Part shown: piece after piece, positions 50,443 through 61,827 of the stretch
Layout: the number at the start of each line of letters is the position of its first letter
How positions within the stretch are numbered: the stretch's first letter is position 1
Origin: Closterium sp. Naga37s-1
Taxonomy: Eukaryota; Streptophyta; Zygnematophyceae; Desmidiales; Closteriaceae
DNA: 64,000 bases
Reading direction: 5' to 3'
Assembly: GCA_947471745.1 (NCBI GenBank)
Contig: CANJKZ010000114.1
Coordinates: 1,103,501-1,167,500, forward strand
Position numbers and translations under genes: made by a program
Notes under the pieces: model-generated
Database searches by the model: none
What the model was told of the DNA's origin: nothing
What the model saw: the letters and a program-made list of their open reading frames with translations, nothing else

Positions 50443-53127
50443 ATGGCACGGCGAGCGCGCGCCCCGCCACAGTCGGCTGGCCTCGTTGTGCTTCTCCTCG
50501 CCGTCCTTGCCGGCGGCATGTGCGTCCGCGCGCAAACGACGGGACTGCTCCTCTCCCAAGGTATAACGCCCACCCACGGTGTTATTTTAGGCCCAACGGA
50601 TGCCCTTTAACACAGCCCACCGGCGTTAGCACTCGTCCCCCCTGGTGCCGACGTCCTCGTTGGCTCGGAACTTCAATTTCGCTGTTGCTCGGAACTTCAA
50701 TTTCGCTGTTGCTCGGAACTTCAATTTCGTTGTTGCTAAGAGTCCAATGACCTTCCGCCATTGCTCATCCACAAACCCCCACACAAACTTCACGCACTCC
50801 GCTCCCATCCAAACTACTTCTCATCTGAACTATTTCCCTCTTTCCCGCCCTTCTCTCCCACACACACACTTCGCTCTCTCTCTCTCTCCATGCATTGATA
50901 TAAGAGTAGTACATACGCTCTCTCTCTCACTCCCACTCTCTTCCACTTCTTCCCCACTCTTGTTCTTTTCCAGAAGCCGTCCTTTACACGCTGGGGAGTC
51001 AGAATACGGACATGCTGCCTGCCGTGGTGGCGGACGAGGACGGCATGGTTACCGCCCTGTACGCCGCCACTGCCATTCTAGTGCCACTCTTCGCTCTTTG
51101 CTCTTCCCTCTTCCCTCGTCTGCCTTCTTTCTTCCCTCCTCCCTCATTCCTTACCTCCTCCCTCCTTCCTTCCCTCCTCCCCCGCTCCTTCCCTCCTCCA
51201 TTTCTCCCCCCTTCCTCCCTCCCTCCTCCCTCTCTCCTCCCCCTCCTCCCCCCGCCCTCCCTCCTTCGCACGTCCCACTTCGTTCTTCTTCCACGGGGTG
51301 AATTCCGATCGTCCATTCGTCACTTGCTCTGGCAAACTGCCGCTGCACTGCCCTCCACATTCCCTCGCCTCCTCCTCCTTCTTCTTCACTTCCTCCACCG
51401 CAACTTCTTCCCTCCCTCCCTCCCTTCCCTACGCCCGCCTGCCCTGGGTCCGTGGAACCATGGCAGCTATTGGCCGGGGTTTCATCTGAGCACGTCCATC
51501 CCAGACAGCATCAGCGCCCTCTCACGCCTCACTCTGCTGTGAGTGCAGCATCAAGCACGGCACGAGTGCAGCAGCACGATGGGAGTAACTAAAAAGGGTA
51601 ATATGGGGGGAGCAGAAGGATGTGCAGAGAGGGGATGTGAGGGGAGAAACATGGAGGAGGGGAACGGTGTTGTGAGGGTTATGGAGAGCACTCCTTTGTG
51701 TGTGTGTGTGTGTGCATGAGCGCGCATGTGCATGCATGCATGTGCAATGCTGCATGCTTTGTCTACTTTCTCATCAGCCATATTTTATCTCCCACCACTC
51801 TCACCCCTCCCTTCCCTCCACCCGACACCACCTTCACTCCCCCCACTCGTCCCCCTCACACCCCACCCAACTACCCCGCCCTCCCCAGCGACCTGGGAGG
51901 CACAGCGCTGAGTGGCTCTCTGCCCCAAACCATGAGCACCCTCTCCAAATTGCAGGACCTGTCAGTCCCAACGCCTCCCCCACTCCCTTCCCCTCGCCTC
52001 CCCTGTCCTCTCCTGCTCTTCCCTCCCCTCTCCCCTCCCCTCCCCTGTCCTCTCCTGCTCTTCCCTCTCCTCTCCCCTCGCCTCCCCTCTCTTGATCTCC
52101 CCTCCCCTCCCTACCCCTTGCCTCCCCGCGCTTCGTCTCGCCCTTTCACCTTCCTCTGTGCCTCACCATTACCCGCGTCGTCCCCATTAACTTGTGCCCA
52201 CCGCGCCAACCATCAAGCTTGCATAAATAACTATTCTTCTTACTTATATTTACTGCTATTATTAGACAGCTTCTGCTGTTTTTTTTGCTGCTCCACTCGC
52301 CTGCTTCCGTAGCCCTCACTTGCTATCCGTCCGCCCTTCTCATTCCACACACGCTCCAACATCCCACCTCCTCCCCAAGACCGCACCTCCTGCAACACTC
52401 TGCCCCACAGCGCCATTGCAGGAGCCTTACAAAGAAGAAGAAGAAAAAGAATATGAACTTGGGAGAATTCTTCAAGAATTAATGAACTGCACTTCCCTGC
52501 CTCACGGCACCATTGCAGGCGCCTGGGGCTCAATTCTCTCTCAGGGAGCATTCCTCCATGGATCGCCAACATGACAGCACTCACTGCTCTGTAACTAACC
52601 ACTGCCCCCACCCTTGCCCTCTCTTCTGTGCTGGCCTATTCTGCCCTGACCGGCCCAGACTGCATCTCTCATCATAATGACTCACGTCCGTTATGAACTC
52701 TGGAGGTGTTTCTTACAATGCTGATGCTGAAACTGACCCTAGTCTTCACAAAGTGAAGTGAGCGTCGATGTAATAAACCCGGTCAAACACTGTAAATGAC
52801 ACATCAGCCATGCTTGCACTGCAGTTGTCTTTTGGCTGCCCACTGCCTGAAGGGCCAACCATGACTTTGCCCATTTATTCCCTCCTCTCCCTCCTAATCC
52901 TCCTCTCCCTCCTCCGCCTCCTGCCCCTCCTCTCTCTCCTCCCCCTCTTCTCCCCCTTCCCCCTCCTCTTCCCTCTCCCCCTGCTCTCTCCCCTCTCTCT
53001 CCTCACCCTCCTCCCTCTGTTCTCCCTCCTCCAACTGCTCATCTCGCGGTTTCAGCCGGCTGGACAGGAACAGGTTCACTGGCGGTCTAACATCGGAGCT
53101 AGCTGCACTCACGAATCTGCACACTCT
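50443..53127 (+). CDS. Leucine-rich-repeat protein, 5' part, probably truncated
   Basis: Start of an LRR receptor-like gene. Exon 1 (50443-50560) gives a signal peptide: MARRARAPP then a leucine/valine/alanine-rich core ending GGMCVRAQ. Exon 2 starts at 50974 after TTTTCCAG (EAVLYTLGSQNTDM...); its end is unclear. Four later exons are each exactly 72 nt in the same phase: 51467-51538, 51889-51960, 52519-52590 and 53056-53127. Each encodes one 24-residue repeat such as LGLNSLSGSIPPWIANMTAL or LDLGGTALSGSLPQTMSTL, with donors GTGAGT, GTCAGT, GTAACT and GTCAGT. One-repeat-per-exon structure is typical of plant LRR receptor kinases. No further repeat, membrane segment or kinase domain is found before retrotransposon sequence from about 53.3 kb, so the gene is either truncated or continues outside the window. 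Confidence 0.68.
50620..50735. repeat. 25-bp tandem repeat, three copies
   Basis: CTCGGAACTTCAATTTCGCTG and following TTG occur three times in a row at about 50665-50740 in intron 1 of the LRR gene. Confidence 0.85.
52400..52518 (+). repeat. Duplicated acceptor of an LRR exon
   Basis: The acceptor context CGCCATTGCAGGAGCC (about 52408) repeats that of the true exon (CACCATTGCAG|GCGCC at 52518). A partial palindrome with AATT centre (GGGAGAATTCTTCAAGAATT) lies between them, similar to the gene island at the left. Confidence 0.6.
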
Positions 53128-53339
53128 GTCAGTCGCTTATTGCGTTGGGAGTGGTGCTTGGTAGTGGTGCCTGGGAGTGGTGTTTGCATGGTGTGGTGCT
53201 TGCATAGGAGAGTGGTGCTTGCATGGTGTGGTGCTTGCATAGGAGAGTGGTGCTTGCATGGGGGATGAGGTGCTTGCATGGGGGGTGTGCTGCTTTCGTG
53301 GTTGTCAGAAAAAGAACCAGAAATTGATGGGTTAGAAAA

Positions 53340-53750
53340 GAAGTCACTTGGACTTAAGTACAATGTGCTCAACCTATGCTGCTGCATGAGCTCACGACGA
53401 AAATAGTGGCGGATCTCAATGTGCTTGGTACTGTTGTGGAATGTAGGTCCTTGATGAGATGGATAATACTGTCGTTATCAGACTAAAGAGTAGGAATTGG
53501 CTGAGGATAACCGAGTTTGGCAAGCATGAAGAGGAGCCAACGGGCCTTTTGGGCATCCATGGATTCTGCATAAAGTTCTGCTAGTGAGATAGAGGACAAA
53601 CAAGTGGAGCACCAACTCACAAACCCACTGTTGATGGTAATGCAATAATAATGAGGAGAGTGTCAATCGCTCTTATTATCAGCCCACGAAATGTCAAATG
53701 AGTGAGTAACCCTCAAGCGTGAGGGCATGATCCCGAGTGGCTCTGAAATA
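53340..53750 (-). pseudogene. Decayed copia RNase H fragment
   Basis: Minus strand in broken frames: SLAELYAESMDAQKARW, LAKLGYPQP, then HIEIRHYFRRELMQQHRLSTLYL, matching the RNase H end of copia elements. No LTR attached. It lies downstream of the last LRR exon. Confidence 0.75.
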
Positions 53751-54515
53751 GCGAAGAACTAATGTGATGGATGGTAGATTAGTGTACTAAGACAGTACAC
53801 TCACTGTGTAGGCCTGTTCTAGCCAAGATAGGCATGAGCATTCGACCCTGTCGGATAGGGTTGCGGATAGAACCAACCAGACCCAGCTTCCTCGGGTCGG
53901 GTCGGGTTGGGTCGATCCAACCGCAGGTGTGAACCCAAGGGATACAACCCGATCCGGGCATATAGGGTCGGGTTGGCTGTGACTCGAGACGGGTCGTCCG
54001 ATCTGCCAATTGTTCTTAGTGGCTGCGTTACAGTCGCAACTGGCGTATTATACGCCAGCGTATATACGCCGCCGTATAATACGACATTCGTTGTCAGGGT
54101 GGTTTGAGAAAACGATGAAAATACGCCGTCGGGCATGTTAAAAAATTTCCGGGCTGGGCCCAAAAAACATGTTTTGGACGTACTACACTAACTATTCAAT
54201 GTCGTGATTTTTCAATCCCTTCCAGCGCGTGATGTGCTGTGCACAGCGAAAAGCACATCCGAGAAACTGTAGGTTACAATACTTGCAAAATGCACCTTTG
54301 CTGTTGCCGACGGTAGGCACACGGTAATGCTTAAAATAACCTAATATGTATCTGGAAGAAACTGAGGCGCGGCAGTAGCGTCACAGAATGCGCTAGGTAT
54401 CTCACTGGTCGCACCCGCGGGAGTGCCTTCGGCGGTCGACATAGGAAGAAGCTAAGTTGTTCGTCGTCATAGGTGGAGCGGGAGAGAGAACAAGTTAACA
54501 AATGAATGAAGGAAG
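53751..54515. other. Unassigned, no gene seen
   Basis: Contains a GGGTCGGGTCGGGTTGGGTCG-like short run near 53890 and TATACGCC/GCGTATA words near 54040-54070. No coding evidence. Confidence 0.5.
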
Positions 54516-54655
54516 TGTTACGCTAGGAATTATCGAGTGAATCGAGCTAGAATGAAACAAACAACAAGAATATAGGTCAACCCTAAGCTAACCCTAGAAA
54601 ATGAGTGTACATTATCTAGATTAACAAGTACAAACCATACAATCATAGTTTGACA
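54516..54655 (-). repeat. 3' LTR of the decayed copia element
   Basis: 140 bp, plus-strand ends TGTTACGC ... TTTGACA. Pair of 61688-61827. Confidence 0.9.
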
Positions 54656-54924
54656 CATCCCCATAGTCTGGGTAACGGTAGTCCTGTGGAAAGCAACACA
54701 CAGCTGGATCACGAAGTCACTACACTGTCTGAGAGCAAGGGTCACATGACCAGTCAAGAACAACAAGCAACTGTCACAAGACCAGTCCACAAGAATAAGG
54801 CAAGTTTAAGAGTGGATCTCAAGATCACCACACAGTCAGATAACAAGCAAGGGGCCGCAAAGTCAGTCTACAAGCAGAACTATAGAAAATATAGTCAGAT
54901 GCAAGAGTACAAGACAAAACATCT

Positions 54925-56800
54925 CTACGCAAGCAAGTGAGGGCCTGTAGACATAAGGCCTAGCTGGGTGCAGAAGCGCTGGCGGTCACAAGGCGGCAAC
55001 GCCTTGGTGAAGATATCTGCAGTGTTGGCCTCAGAGACCACACGGTCGACACGGGCGTGGCCACGCTGCTGCAACTCGCGCAGAAGAAAGGAACGAAGCT
55101 GGATGTGCTTCGCCTTCCCAACCAGTCGAGGCTCCTCACACAACAGGACAGCAGACCTGTTTTCAGCGAACAAGACTGGGGGAGAGCGAGACCGCTCACC
55201 AAGGTTGGTGAGGAAGAAAGACAGCCAGCGAAGCTCCTGGACAGCCATGGCCGCAGCGTACACCTCTGCCTCACAGCTGGAACTGGAGACGGACGACGCC
55301 CGAGTCGACCTCCACGAAACAGCTCCGGTCCCAAGGCTGAAGCAGTACCCCTGTCTCAGCGTAACCTGCGAGTGTAACTGGCTGCTTCCCTCCAAGGACG
55401 AGTCTCATGCCTGATGTGCTCGCCACATACTTTAGCACCATCTTAGCAACCAACTAGTGGAAAATTCGCTGTTTCCCCGGTGCAACAAAGCGCGGAAGGA
55501 CGCTAAGAGGGAAAGCCAAGTCTGGGCGAGTACAAGTCATCAGGTACATGAGACAACCCACCAACTCAGGATATAGACCACTGAACTCAAACGACTCGTC
55601 CGAAAGTGCAGTCGTGAGCCCTTAATCCACAGCAAGAGGGGTGAGCTTTACCTTGGAGAACGGGAAGCGAAACCGCACGAGGATCTGCTCTACCATTTGC
55701 GACTGCGTTAGCGTAATGGTGCGAGCTGCCCTGTCCCAGCTGATCAGTAGACCAAGGTAGCGCTGCAGCTCACCAAGGTCAGTGCAAGTGTGTTTCCTCT
55801 GCAGTTTCTCCTTCACAGAGGCCAGTGCGCGTCGGTCGGGAGTGGCGAAGACCAGGTCGTCAATGTAAAACAGAACAAAGAACGGGGTCGAGCCATGGTG
55901 GACGTACAGTGACGGGTCAGTAGACGACGGAAAGAAGTCAAGCGCTGCAAGAGTCGTGCGAAGTGTCTCGTGCCACTCGCGGGGAGCCTGATGCAGGCCG
56001 TAGACCGGTCGACGCAGCTGCCACTGGGTCCCAGGAGGGAAAGAGCCAGTGAAGCCAGGCGGACGACGCAGCCAGATCTGCTCGTGCAGGCTCCCCTGAA
56101 GGAACGCTATGGAGAAGTCCAAGGAGTGCAACTCGTAGTCGCGCTGTGCTGCAATATGCAGCAACACCCGAAGAGTGGTCATCTTCGGGGTGGGAGCGAA
56201 GGTCTGGAAGAAGTCTACACCCTCTCGCTGACTAAAACCCCTCGCCACGTAGCGCGCCTTGAACACCGGTGGTGCTCCAGGCGGCCGCTTCACCTTGTAC
56301 AGCCACATGCCACTGACAACGTTCGCCCCAGGTGGTGGGACGTCGTCGACGTAGGTGCCTGTGGATTTATAAGATGACATCTCTGCCCCCTTAGCTGCTA
56401 TCCAGTACGAGGCCCAAGGTCCCGAGATTGCCTCGGCGTGAGTGCGAGGGATCGGGATGTCAAGGGCGTCTGGATCCCCCTCAGGGGCAAGCAGCATGGC
56501 GCAGAGATGAGGAACAGTGGCCGCAAGGAAACCAAGCTGGAACTGTCGGTCCTTCAGGACCTCCAGGGGAAAAACAGGAGCACCCCCAGTGCACGGAGAA
56601 AGAGCAGGGTTGCTCACCAGGTGGGCGGCGTAGTCAAGGCAGTGAGAAGAGGCAAAGGCACTGACAGTAGTGACAAGGGCCGAGACAGACAGCGGAGGGG
56701 CAGTCGGGTGAGTGACCAACGCGGACAAAACACGCGAGACGATAGGACGGAAGGCACGGAGGTAGACGGACAACGGGTCGGGAAACACAGTAAGGGACAA
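54925..56800 (-). pseudogene. Copia reverse transcriptase and RNase H
   Basis: Reverse transcriptase 55622-56800: GMWLYKVKRPPGAPPVF, ARGFSQREGVDFFQTF, LDFSIAFLQGSLHEQ, catalytic LFYIDDLVFATPD (Tyr-Ile-Asp-Asp instead of the usual Val). A TAA at 55622 ends this frame. RNase H 54925-55395: SSSCEAEVYAAAM, PPVLFAENRSAV and ANTADIFTKALPP. Related to the young copia element at 24.4 kb but a separate family. Confidence 0.9.
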
Positions 56801-56999
56801 CTCAGGAGGCTATGGAACGACCGGAGGAGGTGGAACACGAGATCAGAGAACAAGGTGAAACGGACCGTCTGCACGGTAACGAGACCGGTGAGGCTCTGGA
56901 GACACAGCACGACTGAGGGGAGCACGACGAGCCCACGGGGACGAGGAAAAGGGACTGATCAGGGGGAACAGGAGGGGGACGGTAGGGGACCACGAACCA

Positions 57000-57430
57000 A
57001 GAGTGCAGGTGCTGGGTCGGGCAGGTCGCGCAGCCGCTGCTGCTCCGCCTCCTCTGGCGTCTGCTGCGGCGGCACCTGCCCTAGCTGCTGCTCTTGCTGC
57101 TCCAGGTGTGGCTCCTCCTCTGCCCTCTCCTGCGACGGCTGTAGCTGCACCTGCTGCTGCGGCTGGGACTCCTGCTCTACCCTCTGCTGCTGCGGTCGTG
57201 ACTCCTCCTCTACTCTCTCCTGCTGCAGCTGCAACTGCACCTGTTGCTGCTGTCGTAACTCTTCCTCTGCTCTCTCCTCCTGCGGCTGTGACTCCTCCTC
57301 TTCTCTCTCCTGCTGAGGCTGCAAGTGTACCCGCTGCTGTGGCTGTGGCTCCTCCTCTACCCAATCCTGATGCTGCGACTGAGACTGCTGCTGCTGCTGC
57401 TACTGCTGCTGCTGCTGCTGCTGCTGTGCC
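57000..57430 (-). repeat. Glu/Gln/Arg-rich coding repeats and a CAG tract
   Basis: On the minus strand repeated units code QQ-ER-EEES-PQQQ type sequence, next to a (CAG)n-like run at 57371-57427. Lies between integrase and reverse transcriptase, the position of the G-A-E-P minisatellite in the young copia element. Confidence 0.85.
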
Positions 57431-57456
57431 CTATCAAACCGCTCCAGCTCCTCTCT

Positions 57457-59588
57457 CTAAAATCGTAGAAGACGCTGCTCACGGGTCAGGAAACGTACAG
57501 TGCGCGGTGTAGGTGCCGCAGTGTCAGTGCCTCCAGCTCCAGCACCCCCAGAACCAGAACCTCCACCAACGACACCCTCGGTGCCTCCAGTACCTCCCGC
57601 ATGAACACCCCCAGGCTCCGCAGCAACCGGCCGCAGAGACGAACGAGGAGGGAACTGCGGGACAGACGGGAAGCCAGGGGGCGAGGCGGGGCGAGGCCGC
57701 CGGCTCGAGGCTGCCGTGTCCTCCACAGGAGTGGCCTCCACACCCACACCCCCTGCACCCCCAGAGCCGGCACCACCAGCTCCAGCAGCCCCGGTACCCT
57801 CACCCTCCGCAGCTGCACCTCCAGCACCACCAGACACGACATGGACCGGACGCTGCGGGGGAGACGACTGCGGAGTGAAGTGCGACACACCTGACGGGGC
57901 TGGACGCGAGGGGGGGGGGGACTACCGGGGCGACTGGGGGGGGCATGGGTGTGAGGAACAGCGGGGGGGAAAAGACCTCAGGATCTCGGTGGGGGCGACT
58001 CTGGTAGTAACAGACTGACTCTTCGAAACTGACGTCCTGGGAACTGAAGAACTGGTAAGTCACCGGGTCGTAGAACGCCCAGCAGGAGGCGTCCAGAGGG
58101 AAACCAAGAAAGACACGGGCACGGGTGCGAGGAGACAGCTTGTTCGCGCTAGGGGCGCGAACGTGAGCCAGGGAACCCTAGACACGGTACTCAGCTGCCT
58201 CACCTCGAGAACCTGTCCAATGGAAGACCAGCGTCACCCGTGGCCGTGCGTCACTGAGCCACACGTTCAGCTGGTGAGCAGCGTAGCGGACTGCCTGGGG
58301 CCACATGAACTGGGGGGAACCGGCAGGACACATTGAGGTCCGGGCAACCTCCATGACCAAGGCAATGCGTCGCTCAACTATCCCGTTCTGTTTCGGCGAG
58401 GCTGGTAGCGTGTACGACTGGGTGATCCACTGAGCCTCAGAGAACGCCGCCAGTCGAGTGGAGTCAAACTCACCATCACGGTCCGAGTGTAGACGGAGTC
58501 CACGTAGGTCCTGGGTGCCACCCCTCGCTAGTAGCGAAGGCTCTAGAACGTTAGGCACGTCGGCCTCCGTCGCAAGGGAAACACCTGTAGCGGCGGGAGA
58601 AGTCGTCCACCACAATAAAAAAGAAGCACTCCTGACGTGGGCCAAGGACCGGGTAGGGGCCCCAGACGTCCAAGTGAAGGGTCTAAAGGGAGCCGTGGTG
58701 GGGGGGAACGAGGAGGAGTGAGGGGCAGCGCGCTGCCGACCCTCGACGCAAGGAGTGCACGGCAGCGCAGGCGAGCGGGGAAGCGGGGCGAGCGACTCTG
58801 GGAGACCTGAGACCTGACGGTGACGTACCATACTGCTGAGACACGGGAAGGACGGGTGACCTAAGCAATGGTGCCAGAGGACGGACAGGTGGGTGAGTGA
58901 TCGACAGTCGCACGACACATCAACTACCTGACCTGATCTGAGTGGTGAGACATCGTGTGTAGTGAGTACAGACCAGAGCCTGGCTCCCTGTGAAAGTGGC
59001 CAGTGGCGCCCCAGTGACACCGACTGGGCAGGAGGCAACAGGCTCGTCCAGGGGGAAAGTGGTGACTACTCCGAGGTCGTGAAGGTGACTGACACCCACC
59101 AAGTTCCTGGAGAACGAGGGAGTGTAGTAACCTGTGAGGACCCCAGAGGGAGCCGCCGGACACGGGAGGGTGGTGGTGTTGTGAGCAACCACTGGTCCCA
59201 CTGTTGAGTCAGCTAGGGCAACAGAGACAGGAGTGCGGAGCGGTGTGAGGTCGGTGCGGTCGAGAAAGGAACAGCTGGACGCCCCAGAGTCGAGCGTGAA
59301 CGACAGGGACGCAGCCTTAGTGGTCGAACCTGTGCAAGCTCCGCTAGCAGGGAAAGCACTAGCAACCCCTACAGCACCTAAGCTAGACAAACATAAAGAA
59401 TAACCAGAATGCTCAACACTAGAGTCATCAGCATACATCACAGAGACAGATCGTACAACCACATCTAGCTCTGCAGCAAACATGCTAAACAGCGGTGAGC
59501 CAACAGTGCGGAGCAGTGAGGCCCAGTTGGGGACAGTGGCGCTGCGGCCAAACTGCGCGCAGTAGCGGTGGTGAGCTGCGCAAAGCAC
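57457..59588 (-). pseudogene. Copia protease, integrase and linker, degenerate
   Basis: Protease FTLDSGASSCSFLDRTDL near 59290; pre-integrase LWHHCLGHPSF and CTPCVEGRQ; integrase pieces LRLHSDRDGEF, SPKQNGIVERRIAL and WPQAVRYAAHQLN at 58178-58920; C-terminal part near 58060 (TYQFFSSQDVSFEES). Several frame changes. Confidence 0.87.
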
Positions 59589-59989
59589 TGACCCGAGGGG
59601 TGGTGGCGGTCACAGGGGCGGCTGTGGCGTGGCCCAGTCTGTACCCAGTATTGACAGGGTGGGTGGGCCTGGCCAAGCGACGTCCGGCTGGGCGGGCCAC
59701 CGCTGCTGACAGAGCTCCCCAGTTCGATCGGCCTCCACGGCTGCTGCTGGGGCCACTGCTAGGCCTGCTGTCACGGGCCCTGGAACTGCTGCTGCCGCTG
59801 AGGCTGCTGCTGCTTCTGTGGCTGCTGCTGCTGCTGTGGCTACTGCTGCTGTGGCGGCGGCTGCTGCTGCTGTGGCGCCCCACTACCTCCTCCTCCACTG
59901 CCACCTCCACCCCCTCTACCTCCTCCACTACCACCCCCACCGCCACCTCCACCGCCACCACCACCTCCTTTCTTGCCACCCTTCTTGCC

Positions 59990-60702
59990 CCCCTTGTTAC
60001 CAGACGCAACCGCCGCCACATCTGTCGCAGTAGCAAGGGGCGAGGATCCTCTACAGCAAGGAGCCTCTTCTCAAAGAGGTCATTAGCGAGTGTCATGGGG
60101 TTGATAGTGAGAAAGTGGTCACAAGCGGGCGCAAAGCGGTTAGGGAGGCGGGTGGCAAGGAGGTACAGTGTCATCCAGATCGTAGGGGGCATGGTAGCAA
60201 GAAAGGCCTGGTCGGGGGCAGCAGCGCAAAGCCCAGCGTCGAGCGAGCTCAGGTGCAGAATGAGATCAGCAACGCGGTCAGACGATGACAACTCGGGAAA
60301 AAGAAACGGCAAAACGTGACGGCCGAGGGACACAGTGGTCGGGATGGAGTAGCGAAGAACAACAACGTCATACATGCCCTTGGCCGTCACCTCTTGGTCG
60401 AAGCAGGACTGCTCGGACGGCGGGAGGAGGTCGAGGATGGCGAGGACGGTAGCATCGTCCCGTGCCGGCCAATGACTGGCCTCCAAGCGTGCCTTGTCAA
60501 AACGGGCCTGCTCCTCCTCCTCCGAGGAGGGACCAAGAGGGTCGGGCTCAGGGGGGGCCTGGAGCCTGCCAGTGGCATGCTCGACTAGGCGCACATCGTT
60601 CCCGCTCTTGCTACCTAGATAGAGCTTGAGCTTACGTAACCATCCCTGAACTTCTACCGGGCGCCCCTCGGGATCGAACGCCAAAACACGTGAGGTAGCC
60701 AT
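59990..60702 (-). pseudogene. Copia gag
   Basis: Starts MATSRVLAFDPEGRPVEVQG at 60702 and is open for about 220 residues through ILDLLPPSEQSCFDQE, HLSSLDAGLCAAAPDQAFL and NDLFEKRLLAVEDP; then the frame is lost in a Gly/Ser/Gln-rich simple region. The last motif matches the short gag remnant (LLEKALLAIE) of the young copia element, which shows how much that one has lost. Confidence 0.87.
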
Positions 60703-60729
60703 CGCTAGAGTGGTCGGACGTGTAGCTAG

Positions 60730-61600
60730 TGAGGTACCGGTACGGGTAGCAAGTACGGGTAGCGGGTACTGGTAAGGAAGACGGGTACGGGTACTGGTAG
60801 CGGGTAACGGGTACGGGTACGGTCTAGCGCGGTTGAGCGCGGTTCGGTGCGGTTCGAAGCAGTGGATCGCGGTTCAGTGCTGTACCGCACAGTCCAGTGG
60901 GGTTGAATGCGGTATTGGGGTGGGGGGGGGCAAGTGTACGGTGCGTTCCTGGTGCGGTTGAGAGGGGTATAGAGCGGTGGGGAGCGGTTCTGGTAGGTTT
61001 AGGGCGGTGGGTAGTGGTGGGGAGCGGTCAAGAGCGGGCGGGTGGGGCTGGACTGGTAGCAGGTTGGGACGGGGGGGGGGGGGGGGGGGGGGGGGACGGG
61101 AAGGTGGCGGGTACAGGGTGGGGCGGCGGGGATGTGATGGGGAGTGGACGGGGAGGGTACGGGAGGCGACGGGAAAGGGGCGGGGAGGGGACAGGGAGGC
61201 GACGGGAATGTGACAGGGAGGGTACGGGAGGCGACGGGAAGGGGGACGGGGATGCGACGGGGATGTGACGGGAAGGGTACGGGGAGGGACGGGAGGCGAC
61301 GCAGAGGCGATGGGGAGGGGGAGGGGAGGTGGCGGGGACGCGACAGGGAAGGGGACGGGGATGCGACGGGAGGTGATGCGGAGGCAACGAGGAGGTAGCG
61401 GGGAGGCGACAGGGAGGCTGCGGGAGGCGACGGGGACGCGACGCGGAGGCGACGGGGAGGGGACCGGAGGTGACGAGGACACGACGGGAAGGGGGGGACG
61501 GGGAGGCGACGGGAAAAGGGGGACGGGGAGGCGACGTGAAGGGGGGGGGAGGGGAGGCGACGGGGAGAGGCGACGGGGGCGCGATTTACACGGGCGCTAT
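60730..61600. repeat. G-rich repeats in the copia leader
   Basis: 60735-60830 is made of ACGGGTA-type units; 61071-61095 is a run of 25 G; 61100-61600 is made of GGCGACGGG/GGGGA units. On the element's minus strand this is a C-rich 5' leader between the primer site and gag. Open frames across it are compositional artefacts. Confidence 0.88.
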
Positions 61601-61687
61601 GGGGGCAGGGCACTTCGGGTTACGGGGCGCTACGGGAACAGGCGGGGCGCGGGGCAGTGGGCCCATAGGATCGATGGCTCTATACCA

Positions 61688-61827
61688 TGTTACGCTAGGA
61701 ATTATCGAATAAATTGAGCTAGAATGAAACAAACAACAAGGATATAGGTAAACCCTAAGCTAACCATAGCACATGAGTGTACATTACTTAGACTAACAAA
61801 TACAAACTACACAATTATAGTCTGACA
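61688..61827 (-). repeat. 5' LTR of the decayed copia element
   Basis: 140 bp, plus-strand ends TGTTACGC ... TCTGACA. Confidence 0.9.

Larger units (their letters stand above)
54516..61827 (-). mobile_element. Decayed full-length Ty1/copia element
   Basis: 7312 bp with 140-bp LTRs at 54516-54655 and 61688-61827, differing at roughly one base in ten. Flanks GGAAG and GGATG may be a mutated target duplication. Minus-strand primer binding site TGGTATAGAGCC next to the 5' LTR (61687 downward) resembles initiator-Met tRNA; purine tract ACTATGGGGATG precedes the 3' LTR. Order on the minus strand: leader, gag, protease, integrase, reverse transcriptase, RNase H. Stops and frameshifts throughout. 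Confidence 0.92.

Noticed and set aside
53860-53960. GGGTCGGG/GGGTTGGG run as interstitial telomere repeat
   Set aside because: Only a few irregular units, not matching the plant TTTAGGG repeat.
60874-61717. Open frames of 120-205 codons rich in Pro/Ser or Gly/Arg
   Set aside because: Products of the G-rich leader repeats of the copia element.
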